A stretch of 64,000 bases of DNA from Diplodia intermedia (taxonomy: Eukaryota; Ascomycota; Dothideomycetes; Botryosphaeriales; Botryosphaeriaceae). Location: NCBI GenBank assembly GCA_021495925.1, contig JAKEKT010000048.1:186001-250000 (forward strand), given 5' to 3'. Positions 32,825 to 43,481 of this stretch are shown in pieces. Each line of letters opens with the position of its first letter. Within the stretch, counting starts at the first letter, position 1. A program made the translations under genes and the position numbers. The notes under the pieces are model-generated. The model worked only from the letters and a program-made list of their open reading frames with translations, did not search any database and was not told where the DNA came from.

Positions 32825-34717
32825 ATGCTTTTCTCTTTCTTTGCGCTTTGCGCCCTTGCACTCCTTACTCCCTCCGTTTCCGCTGCCGTCCGCTTCAGGC
32901 ATGAAGCCCATGGCCTACCGCGGCAACGGCAGAAGCAGCTGGCTGAGCATGCCAATGGAGTGCAACCACTCGACAGGCGTCAGCTCGTTCCGCCGTCCAT
33001 TGACTCGAATGTTCTGGAGAGCACCGTGACTCTGGCTGTTGAAGAAGCTACCCCCAGTGCGGCCTTCACCTCCCCCACCCCCCATTCCACAGTCTTCTCG
33101 TACTATTACCCTTCGCCTTCTGCCCTTCCAACACCCATCACCCAGCAGAGCCAGGTCGAGACCACGTACATTCCCCGAATCACCACATGCAAAGGCCCTC
33201 CCGTTGCCTTGGATATACTTGAGCAGTCCACTTTCCCTTTCCTCAACTCCACGTCCACCATCTTCGGCAAAGGCCCCATTACCTGCGACACCCTTTACTA
33301 CACCAAGACCACCACCATCTGCGCGACAACGCTCCCTGGCATCGCCAGCAAAGTCACCATTTCTCGATGCACTCAGGATGTGACCTTCTCCAGCGAGTTT
33401 GACGCCACCATGGTAACGTCGCGCTCCATCGTGACTGGCCCCGATGGAAGCTTTTCGACCATCACGGCCGCCCCGTCCGTCCAGCTACGCACTACTTACT
33501 ACATGGCTCCCTGGCAATCCCTGACAGCTAACAATGGCGTGCTGCCTGCCGACGTTGACGTCAAGGTCTGCCATCCACGCCCTGGCAACGACACCATGGA
33601 AGACTGCATACACATGGAGGAATCTTGGGCTGTCCTTCCCGTCACACTGACGTCCACCTTCACCAGCTCCGTTGACATTCTTGCCACTCTGACCGAAGGA
33701 CCTGGTGAATATGTTGTTGGCACTGTGCATGGCCAATTTGTTGGAAACACGACCACCGTAAGCCTGTCAACCGAAATGATCCTAAACCACGTCTATGAGG
33801 CCGAAACGATCAGTCGAGGACCAAGGATCGGGCCGTTCGCAACGGACTCCGGACTGGCAGGTACACCAGTCAGCACCCCAGCCACAGCTACCGAGACCTT
33901 CAGTGGCACTGGCGCGCTGCCGACTATACAATTAACAAGCACGACCACAAGGACAAGAACGGTGGAGATGGCTTCTTCAACTGGCATTGAAGAAGAGTGA
34001 GTTTAATTCAAAGGGTTCAACGAGAATTCGGGGGATGCTAACGGAAAGCCTAGGGACACAACCACGCTCACGGACGCGAGCACGGAAACGGTCTACATTG
34101 GCACATCTACCATATACGTGGATGACAACCTGCTCTTCACAGAATCCCTGTCTGCTGCGCTGTTATTTGCAGAGAGCTCAGCGACAAGTACTGAAGTCTC
34201 AACTTTAGCGGCGTTTGTGAGCTCGGAAGCTTCAGCGACGCCAGTTGCTACGCAGCCGGATTCCCCCTTTGATAGCCTGTCTGCAACCTCAACGGCTATA
34301 GTGGACAGCTTAAGCTCTCTCTGGCTGCTGGATATTCAGTCTTCATCTGTGGAACCTGCTGTTGCGGAATCCACTCCATCCCCCGTCGCCCTGTCTGAAT
34401 CATTGGTTGCTGAAGCAAGTTCCTCTGGGCAGTGGACCCCTGAATTCGCACCCGTCACACAAAGCCCAAGTGCCGGAGCGAGTCCCCTTCTAGTGCCACC
34501 TCCTTTATTTTTGCATTCATACCCGACGGTGCCTTTGGGAGAGATGAGACCATCAGCTACTCAGCCTCTTTCAACCCTGGTGGAAGCGGTAACATCCGTC
34601 ACAACACCCAACCCGTCCTCGTTTTCGATGAGGTGGCTCAACACAACGATGTGAGTAGTCGGATATTTCAATGAACGGAAAGAAGCTAACCGTTCTACAG
34701 ACCGCGACGTCGTTAGT
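32825..34717 (+). CDS. secreted Ser/Thr-rich protein, unknown function
   Basis: Exons are 32825-33996, 34054-34650 and 34702-34717, giving 594 aa. Both introns (57 and 51 bp) have a GCTAAC branch. The last coding exon is 16 nt and encodes only IPRRR plus the stop. I chose the ATG at 32825 because it begins a clean signal peptide (MLFSFFALCALALLTPSVSA). Upstream in-frame codons are not signal-like. A dibasic site follows (RQRQKQL, LDRRQL). The central part is Thr/Ser-rich with scattered Cys and many N-x-T/S sites. The C-terminal 200 residues are a low-complexity Ser/Thr/Ala stalk. There is no C-terminal hydrophobic segment, so it is secreted or cell-wall associated, not GPI-anchored. Confidence 0.7.
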
Positions 34718-35168
34718 TTTATCCTCGAATGAACCTCAATGGAATCGACGCCTACCCACGCTCATTTGAACAGGTGCACACAACTTCTTCAGTATTCTTT
34801 GAGTAGAACGCTCACGCGGCTCGAAGCCTACGATAACAGCCAACGTCTCTGCCATTTGTCAGCTGGGCCAGAAAATCATTTCCTGTCATGTCTACCCACG
34901 TGCATGTAGTATCTTATGTTCAATTATATCATGAAGGGCCTTCTTTGGTTTGTCTCTTTGTTCCAGCGAGCCCATGTGTTCTTGTCTGCCACGAAGTCCG
35001 TTACCATTCCTGCACCTAGAGGCACATATGACTTTCCCATAGCGGACCTCTTTCTCGGGTACAAAAACCTCTACTTACAGCCCGACTTCCTCGTTTGCCT
35101 TCATCTTCCTTCCACTGCGGCTCGGTTTCCTACTCTAGCAGAGCAACTCCAGTGACCACTTGTCCAAC
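34718..35168. other. intergenic between two secreted/membrane genes
   Basis: About 450 bp between two rightward genes. AT-richer than the coding sequence. Nothing else seen. Confidence 0.4.
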
Positions 35169-36341
35169 ATGAAGCTTCTCATGTTTCTCACACCTATGCT
35201 TGCGATCCCCCTGCAGAGTGGACTCAGTAGTGCAATGTCCTTCGATTCCGCCTCTACTGCCTCATCCAGCGACGACCAAGGCGTTCTCACTGTCACTCGG
35301 GGCCCTCAATCAACTAACTTCAACAACATATTCTCCATACAGCCGGTTATCATGCCCAGTTCTGAGGTTGGGGGAAGATCCATTGCCTCAGCTGTGGGTG
35401 TCAGCCCAGTCTCAGCACCTACACAAACCTCGACCACTACTAGTGCATGGCTTAGCCATACAGGTGGAAGCGCCGTCACGCAGAGTCCTCACAGCATCAA
35501 TGCAGGACATGGCGTTAGCGTACCTGGGGCGCACCTTTTGCGCGATCTTTGGGGAAGCAAAACATCTACCGCCGATGATGCCATTCCAGCTGTAGGAGAA
35601 GCTTACGCTCCTGCGGTCAAGGTTGCAGAATCAAATGAAGCCAAGGACCCTCAGTCTTCGGTGACATCAACTTGTCACACACCTTCGACGCACACCGCAG
35701 TTCCGGCCGCAAATGTCAAGAGAGCCTATCCTCTCAATCCACTGCCACTGAGTAGTGTTGCGGCAGCACAGTTGAAAGTGTTTTTTCTGCTCATCTTCCT
35801 GACAGGCTTCTGGACGGCTCTCTTCCTGTTCTTCCTTCCTCAGCCAACAATGGCCGCCGCAATCCCCCCAGCGCCTCCCGCACCACTTGAGTCCACGAAA
35901 GATTTGTCGGAAAGGAGCCAGGGCGGTGGAGACCGTTTCGATAACAGTGTGTCGCAGTCGCTGAAGCTATGCTCTTCTCTGTCTGTCGCCATCATACTTT
36001 TCTGGGTGGTTCACTTCATGCTCACCCTTCCCCAAGGCGCTGTCGCGGAGTCAACCAGCACGCTTGGTGCGGTGCAGCACAAAGGCGGCGCGGGAGGCGC
36101 GGGAGCACATGCGGGTGGCGGAGAAGGTGCGGTTGTGGGCGGGGCACATTCAGGTGGCAGACATGGAGGGGGCGGCAGCAGCTGCGCCCCAGCACAGATC
36201 AAGGTCCAGTCGATCCTGCTCCTGCTCATCCAAGCGGCCCTCGCAGCTTTCTGGGTGAGCTATGCGTTTCGACAGCGCCCGGGCCCGGCGATTGGCCCCG
36301 GTGATGGGCACGCTCGATCCGGGAACGACGCGCAGACCTGA
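35169..36341 (+). CDS. signal-peptide protein with three membrane spans, unknown function
   Basis: Single exon, 390 aa. The ATG at 35169 starts MKLLMFLTPMLAIPLQSGLS, a signal peptide. A Ser/Thr-rich extracellular region of about 175 residues follows. Three hydrophobic spans are VFFLLIFLTGFWTALFLFFL (about 205-225), LSVAIILFWVVHFMLTL (about 275-292) and ILLLLIQAALAAFWVSYAF (about 345-363). A Gly/His/Ala-rich loop with HSGGRHGGGGSSC precedes the last span. The hydrophobic segments share an LxxF(W/A)xxx pattern, hinting at internal repeats. It follows the preceding Ser/Thr-rich gene in the same direction. I do not recognise it. Confidence 0.65.
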   Translation: MKLLMFLTPMLAIPLQSGLSSAMSFDSASTASSSDDQGVLTVTRGPQSTNFNNIFSIQPVIMPSSEVGGRSIASAVGVSPVSAPTQTSTTTSAWLSHTGGSAVTQSPHSINAGHGVSVPGAHLLRDLWGSKTSTADDAIPAVGEAYAPAVKVAESNEAKDPQSSVTSTCHTPSTHTAVPAANVKRAYPLNPLPLSSVAAAQLKVFFLLIFLTGFWTALFLFFLPQPTMAAAIPPAPPAPLESTKDLSERSQGGGDRFDNSVSQSLKLCSSLSVAIILFWVVHFMLTLPQGAVAESTSTLGAVQHKGGAGGAGAHAGGGEGAVVGGAHSGGRHGGGGSSCAPAQIKVQSILLLLIQAALAAFWVSYAFRQRPGPAIGPGDGHARSGNDAQT

Positions 36342-36953
36342 GCATCTGATCCGTTCACCCGGCCGCTTACCTCGGGGCTCTTCACCACGTGGGTTGCTGG
36401 CCTCTTCTTCACACTATTGGTCATGTGCGTTCACTAAATTGTTGACCCCCGCTCCTCTTTTCAAGTTGCTTGTGGAGGATGATTTTGGGACCAACGGCTC
36501 CAGAAGTCGCTGCCCAAGTTGCGCGCTGGCCAAAGTGGTAACGAATGCATGGTAGCTACAATAGATGAATTGCTCCATTAAAAGGCTCGGGCGTATGATT
36601 TATCGAAACATCGCAGCTCAAGACACAATACATACTATGTCTGAGAATTCCGACCCGCTTGTGAAAAATAAAGCGTGACCCTTTATTAGTCACGCGGATA
36701 TGGTATATGAGTAGTGACCCTATGACTCCGCTGTTTTATCTCAAGCTCAGGCTTGGCACTACATCATGGAAATTTATCAATAAGACCTTTCTCTTTTCTT
36801 TTCTAATCGAGAGATGATTTGTGTTCTATTTACTGTCTTACGAGCAGTGATTTCTAGTATACACAAGCAGACCCACAGAGCTAAGTCTCCATACAACGCC
36901 GCCCAATGTGCTCTAACAAGTCTTCTATTCTACAAATCCATATGCTGGCAACT
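36342..36953. other. convergent intergenic, AT-rich
   Basis: 3' flanks of the three-span protein (+) and the carrier gene (-). Clearly AT-rich from 36540 to 36900. No other feature. Confidence 0.45.
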
Positions 36954-38323
36954 TTAGTCCAACATAATATCATAGCCATCCTTTTCTATTCTAGCAGGGT
37001 TGGCGACGAGGCCATACTTTCTCCGGACAATCTCGAAGACGATTAATCCAGCGCTGGTGCTGGGAACCTGGCGAATGGTGGTCATGAAAAAGTCTTTGTA
37101 GAGCCACTTTCTCCAGCTTCCCATGCGCCGAGCTTGCATGCGGCACTGCTCGAACGTTTTTTCGTAAGCGTGGTAATAGACACGAAATGCGGAGCGTCTG
37201 TTGTTCTCTTGTTGCGCAGCGAAATCCATGGACTCGAGACGACTATAATGTACGTTCTGGATTTCTGTAAGGGGGTGCGCAACGGCCTGCTGGGCTACAG
37301 ATGCGGCGATACCCGCAAGCAGAAGGAAAGTCGGCTCCATCATGAAATGAGGCTTGATAGTTGGGCGTTCGCCATCGATATACTGGATGGTCGACTTCCA
37401 AGGGTGCCATTCGAACACGGGCCTGTGTTTCCCATAGTACTCCCGCACAAAATTGTGGTACATCTGCGACTTGATGTACTCAAAAGTGGTGAAGAAGACG
37501 CCCGCGCCGAAGGAATCCTTCAGAACAGATAGAGACCAGCCGGCAAAAACGCCGCGGAGACCGATTTCGTGGAGCTTGTGTGCTCCGTACTGCCACATGT
37601 TTTTGTAGCGTCCCTCGAGCATGTCGCTGGTTTGGAAGCGAACTTGGAGGGCATCAAGAGGAGCAGCAATAACAGACTGGATGGTTCCGGCAGCGAATCC
37701 AGCGGCGAAAGTGCACTGCGGGGGTGCGGGCGGGTAGACTCTCTTTGCAGAATGGGAGGACGGCTCGTGAAGGGCTCCAAGACACTGCAAGTAGCCAGTG
37801 TACAAGACGGCCCCAATCCTGAAAACACTCAGCATATATCCCATGCGAACAGCGGGGTAGGTGTGGCGTACGTGACGTTTGCTAGCATAGGCGGTAGAAC
37901 TTGGTTTGGAATAAACGTCCACCCGTGTTCCCGCACAGCATGGGCGAGGATTGCAGGCGCCGTCATCCGCCATGACCACGGTAAGTTTGCCTGGACGCGT
38001 GGATTGATTGCTCTCGCATAGGCCTGGGGACGGAGTATAAGTATGGGCATTTCACAGGGCGCGGCCAGAGAGCCATACCATGTAACTGCGAAGTATTAGC
38101 ACAGGCGAAGGGGCAGGCGACAGCGGACGTACTCTATGCGGGCCTTGAAGAACGCCTTTATCGGTGCTCTGAAATAGAAAGACACGAACTGCACCGACAG
38201 GGCGCGCATGCCCGCGGCGGAGGCGCCAGTGGTTGCATTGTTCTTGGGATGCCTCTTCTGGCGACGGTCGGCAGGGTCCTGGAGGTCGGAGTCCGGGTAC
38301 GGGCCATCAGCGACGGCGGTCAT
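36954..38323 (-). CDS. mitochondrial carrier-family (SLC25-like) protein, divergent
   Basis: Exons on the minus strand are 38323-38133, 38085-38079, 38023-37872 and 37818-36954, giving 404 aa. The second exon is only 7 nt (TTACATG), flanked by 47-bp and 55-bp introns with GTACGT, GCAG, GTATGG and CCCAG signals. It restores frame between ...KARI-D-Y-M and AYARAINPRVQ. The carrier-like core is visible: PPAPPQCTFAAGFAAGTIQS, then APLDALQVRF (a PxDxxQ variant of the carrier signature), GLRGVFAGWSLSVLKDSFG and GVFFTTFEYIK, and a second variant HPLTEIQNV. The canonical PX[DE]XX[RK] is degenerate, so transport specificity cannot be inferred. It is divergent from spt16, with 425 bp between the ATGs. 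Confidence 0.8.
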
Positions 38324-38748
38324 CGTCCGGAGGTGCGACGGAGTGCTGGAGAAGACAGAGGCATGAGGGCGGTGCAGGCGAGGAAAGAGACAGTTCGCAG
38401 CGCGAAGCAGGTGCGGCGGTCACTCGGGCAAAGGCATCGACGGAGCGCGCGCACGCGGAACCTGGGCGCGCGGCGGAACTGGGCTCGTCTCCATCGGGCA
38501 ACGTCATTCACTCGGCGTTTAGTTTTGCCGGCAACCGCAACCTTTGGCGACACGGCGACCTAGTGGTTCCGTGCGGTGCCCGCTGTCCGTGCACCCGTCG
38601 CGCCAAGAGCTTCCGTGAAGCGCGTTCGCCTGCTGTCTCGACATCCTCGTCCCAGCACCGCGCCTCTCCACCTTCCACCCTCCACCCTTTCCGCCGCTCC
38701 TCCTCTCGCAATCCGCTTGCGACGGCGTTTCGCGCGCCTGCCGTCACC

Positions 38749-41700
38749 ATGGCCGAGGAAATCTCCATCGACAAGAACGCTTTCCACGACCGCCTGTCGT
38801 CGTTCATCTCGCAATGGAAGGCCGACAAGCGCTCCGGCGATGCCGTCTTCAACGGTGCCAGCTCCATCGTCATCATGGTCGGCAAGGCAAACGACGCCCA
38901 GGCCTATCCTAAGAACGTCGCTTTCCAGGTGAGCTTCATTCCCGCCATCCGCTTGTTTGCTTTGCGCGAGCTGTGCTGACCACCCACATTTTACAGCTTT
39001 GGCTGCTAGGCTATGAGTTCCCCACCACGCTCTTCGTCATCACCCAGGAAACCATCCATATTGTAACTACGAAGAAGAAAGGTAAACGCTAGAATACCCT
39101 GCGTCGAGCTTTAGAAAAGCTGACTTTGTCGCAGCTGCCTACTTGGAGCCGCTCAAGGGTGGCAAGGTTCCGGTTGAGCTTCACATCCGTGGCAAGGACG
39201 CCGAAGAGAACGCCAAACAGTTCCAGCAGTGTCTGGAGGGCATGAAGGCCGCCGGCAAGAAAGTTGGTGTGCTGACCAAGGATCAATCGACTGGTCCGTT
39301 TGTCGAGGAGTGGAAGAAGGCCTACGGTGATATCTCTAAGGACGTTGAGGAGGTCGACTGCGCGCTGGCTCTTTCGAGTGCTGCGTTGTCCGTCAAGGAT
39401 GAGAAGGAGCTGGTAGGTTTTAAAACCTTGCTGCTAAACTCAATGCGCCACTAACCAAGGGTAGAGGGCTATTCGCGATGCCTCCAAGGCGTCGAGCGGT
39501 ATCGCCAACTACTTCGTCGATGAAATGTCCGAAATCCTCGATGCCGAGAAGAAAATCACGCACCAAGCCTTGGCCGACCGCGTTTCCAGCAAGCTTGACG
39601 ACTCCAAGTTCTTCCAGAAGCTGAAGGTCTCGAACAATTTCGATCCCATGAACCTGGATTGGAGTTTCCAGCCCGTCGTGCAGAGCGGTGGCAACTACGA
39701 CCTTAAGTTTTCGGCTGACTCGGATAAGAACAATCTCCATGCGGGTGTCATTGTGGCTGCCCTGGGCCTTCGATACCAGAGCTACTCTTCGATGATTGCA
39801 CGAACCTACATGGTGGATCCGAACAAGTCGCAGGAGGCGAACTACAAGCTTCTCTCTCAGGTCCACCAGACCGTGCTCAGCAGCATCAAGGATGGAGTCC
39901 AGGCGAAGGACGTCTACGCTAAGGCCATTGGTCTGGTGAAATCCAAGAAGCAGGATCTGGATAAGCACTTCCCGAAGAACGTGGGCGGTGGAATTGGCAT
40001 CGAGATTAAGGATCCCACGCTTTTGCTCAACGCCAAGAACGTCCGTACCTTGAAAGACGGTATGACGCTGCAAATCTCCACCAGTTTCAGCGACTTGGTC
40101 AACTCGGAGCCTCAGGACAGCAAGAGTAAGAAATATTCTCTTATCATCACTGACACTGTCCGCGTAACTTCCAGCGACGTTGTCGTCTTCACTAAAGACT
40201 CTTCTTCGGACCTGGAGTCTTGCTCTTTCTTCTTCAAGGACGAGGAGGAAGAGAAAGCCTCTAAGCCCAACAAGGCGAAGAAGGATCCGCGCGTTGGCGC
40301 TGTGGCGTCCTCTAACATTACCAAAACTCGCCTGCGCCACGAGCGCCAGACCAACCAGAATGCCGAGAAGGAAGAGGCACGTCGCGAGCATCAGAAGGAA
40401 CTTCATGCCAGAAAGCAGCGCGAAGGCCTCGAGACGTATGGGGCTGGAGCTGGAACTATAAACGGGACGGCGGAGAAGAAGTTCAAGCGCTTCGAATCAT
40501 ACAAGCGTGACAATCAATTCCCGCCGAGGGTCAAGGACCTGATCGTTCTTGTTGACGACAAGAACCTTACTGTCGTTCTTCCTATTATGGGTCGTCCAGT
40601 CCCGTTCCACATAAACACCATCAAGAACGCCAGCAACAGTCCAGAAGGCGATTTCACGTCACTCCGTATCAACTTCCTGTCTCCGGGCCAAGGTGTGGGC
40701 AGAAAAGACGACCAGCCCTTCGAGGATCCGACTGCTCACTTCGTTCGGAGCTTGACTTTCCGCTCAAAGGATATCGATCGGATGGAGCAGATTGCCAAGC
40801 AGATCACGGAGTTGAAAAAGGAGTCGGTACGCCGCGAACAGGAGAAGAAGCAGATGGAAGATGTTGTGGAACAGGACAAGCTCATCACTGTTAAAAGTAA
40901 GACTACCTCCCTTGTGCATCCTCACTACACTGCTAATCTTGAACAGACCGCAAACCTGCCGTGATCGACATGATTTTCGTCCGCCCTGCTCTGGACGGCA
41001 AAAGAGTCCCCGGCGCGGTGGAGATCCACCAGAACGGTCTTCGCTACAATCACGGCAACGGCCAGCATATCGATGTTCTGTTCAGCAACATCAAGCATTT
41101 GTTCTTCCAGCCGTGTCAGCACGAGCTCATTGTCATCATTCACGTGCATCTCAAGAATCCGATTATGATTGGCAAGAAGAAAGCCAAGGACGTGCAGTTC
41201 TACAGAGAGGCTACAGAAATGCAGTTTGACGAGACAGGCAACCGGAAGCGCAAGCACCGCTTTGGCGACGAGGAAGAGTTCGAGGCTGAGCAGGAGGAAC
41301 GTAGGCGGCGTGCTCAGCTCGACAAGGAGTTCAAGGTATTCGCCGAGAAGATTGCTGATGCCGGGCGCAACGAGAACGTCGGTGTCGACATTCCTTTCCG
41401 CGAGCTGGGCTTCAACGGTGTCCCGTCGCGGTCTAGCGTGTGGATCCAGCCGACGACGGACTGTTTGGTGCAGCTTACGGAACCTCCGTTCCTCGTCCTT
41501 ACCCTGAACGAGATCGAGGTTGTTCACCTTGAACGTGTCCAATTCGGGCTCAAGAACTTTGACATGGTCGTTGTCTTTAAGGACTTCACGCGGCCACCGT
41601 CGCACGTTAACACAATCCCAGTTGAGTCTCTTGATGCGGTCAAGGACTGGCTGGACAGCGTTGAGATTCCATTTTCCGAGGGACCTGTCAACCTGAACTG

Positions 41701-42043
41701 GGCCACCATTATGAAGACGGTGCAGGCGGACCCGCATCAGTTCTTCGTGGACGGTGGCTGGTCATTCATCGCGGCCGACTCGGACGAGGACGGCGGTGAC
41801 GAGAGCGAAGAAGTAGAGAGCAACTTCGAAATCAGCGACTCGGAGCTTGCCGAGAGCGAGTCGGAGTCGGAGGAGGAGAGCGACTTCGAGGAGGATGCGT
41901 CAGACGAGGAGACGGACGCGCCCAGCGATGTCAGCGAGGGCGAGGATTGGGACGAGCTGGAGAAAAAGGCTAAGAAGAAGGATCGGGATGCTGGTAGTGG
42001 TTCGGAAGATGACGATAGGGGCCAAAGGAAGAGAAAGCGGTAG
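38749..42043 (+). CDS. spt16: FACT complex subunit Spt16
   Basis: Histone chaperone subunit of FACT, acting with Pob3 on nucleosomes during transcription and replication. Exons are 38749-38928, 38997-39081, 39135-39412, 39465-40896 and 40947-42043, giving 1023 aa, the family length. The N-terminal aminopeptidase-like domain runs from ISIDKNAFHDRLSSF to about residue 440 (HAGVIVAALGLRYQSYSSMI, KNVGGGIGIEIKD). The middle domains follow (SNITKTRLRHERQTN, PPRVKDLIVLVDDKNLTVVL, GRPVPFHINTIKNAS). The Rtt106-like tandem PH region then shows RPALDGKRVPGAVEIHQNGL and FFQPCQHELIVIIHVHLKNP. The acidic C-terminal tail after WSFIAADSDEDG is the H2A-H2B-binding region, ending GQRKRKR. Confidence 0.96.
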
Positions 42044-43481
42044 ATTCCACCGTGCGGGCTTCTTCTCCACCGTGCGGTGGTGTAGTTCCTCTTTTCCACT
42101 TTTCTGAAGGGCTTTCTCTGACGATCGATGCTGCTGGGGCACGCGGGCATCTGCTGCGTTTGGATTACAAAAGGGTTATTAACTATAGTGGCGTGGCTGG
42201 TCGGGTTTTCCTTTCTTTTGCTTCAGACAGACCGCGGGATTTTTGTTTTTGCAGCCGGCCGCCTGGTGCTTTTGCTGCTTACGGTGGAGGCCGAGCTATC
42301 AATGGAACTATACCCGCACGAGTCGCGTGTGTACACACCGCCGACGCAGCAAACCATGGGCTCCACCCCTGCCAAGCGACGTACCTGCACTGCGCTTCGG
42401 CCATGACGTGTTTAGGAAGCTGCGCGCACCAGAAAGCGGACGTGCGGGGTGTTCTCGAAGGGATTGACTCGCAACGGCGGCGGGGCAAGGCAGCAATTGA
42501 GCCGTGATAGCACCGGCAACCACGGCGGTGGTGTTTTTGTGGGCACGCGTCTGAGTCGCGCCGACAGGCAACGGGCTTCTGGAAAGACGGGCGGGCTGCT
42601 GCAGGCAGATAGCCGGCCGCGATGCCACGGAAGGGCCTGGAGCCGCATGCTCCGGGCAACGCGTCCCGCGTGGTGCGGCAGATGAACGGAGGCACAGAGA
42701 GGGGCGGCAGCACGACTGCCCCTGGAGGCAGCGCGCGCGAAGGTCGGTGGTGAGCCGCCGGGGCGCGTGAGGTAGTCGCTCAGGCACGCAAGGGCTGCGG
42801 CGCGTCCTGATAGGCTCCCGGACGCGGTCGCCGGCACGCCTCCCGCAGGCTGGACGCTGGACGCAAGCGGCAGGCTTCGGATGTGGTGTTTAAAGACGCT
42901 GGCTCGCCTTCACGCAGCGCTCCCGCGAGCCGTCCATCGCCTCAGCACGCCGTCGGGGCACGAGGGCGCTCGCCGTTTGCACCAGCCACAGGCCCGCGGC
43001 GGCGGGAGGGCTGCACGGCTTGAGATGACGACAGGGAGCGCTCCGGCGCGATGCGTTGGCACCCACCAATTTGTACGCACATGCCCCCAATCCTCTGGCT
43101 GTATGCTGCTGAATGCCCGGACCGCGCGCCCCGCTAGCACAGCCGTCTCCAGGCCCGGAGCAGTCGCCGTGCACTGGCTGCCGACCTGACCACGACGAGA
43201 GAGGCCAGGGATCGCGGCGAGGAGGTACAGGCTGACCGGTGCGCGCAAACGCACTGCGCGACGATAGCATGCGCCAATTGCCCGCTCCGCGCTGCTCCTT
43301 GTCCTCCTGCACCTTGCCACCAGCCCGTTGAAAAGTGCTCGCGCCCAAGACGTTGCGGTGACGGCCCAGCTCCACGACTGCTCCAGCTCCCGCCGCCAAC
43401 ACCACCACCGCCGCCGTCCACCGACCCTTCCGCGCCCTGCCCGCAAGCGCCCCGGCCTGCCCAAAGCGAGCGCGCGCCGGC
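42044..43481. other. 1.4-kb GC-rich intergenic region
   Basis: spt16 3' flank, then a very GC-rich stretch open in nearly every frame on both strands, which reflects composition rather than coding. Probably the promoter/leader of the next gene. No TE or RNA gene seen. Confidence 0.4.
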
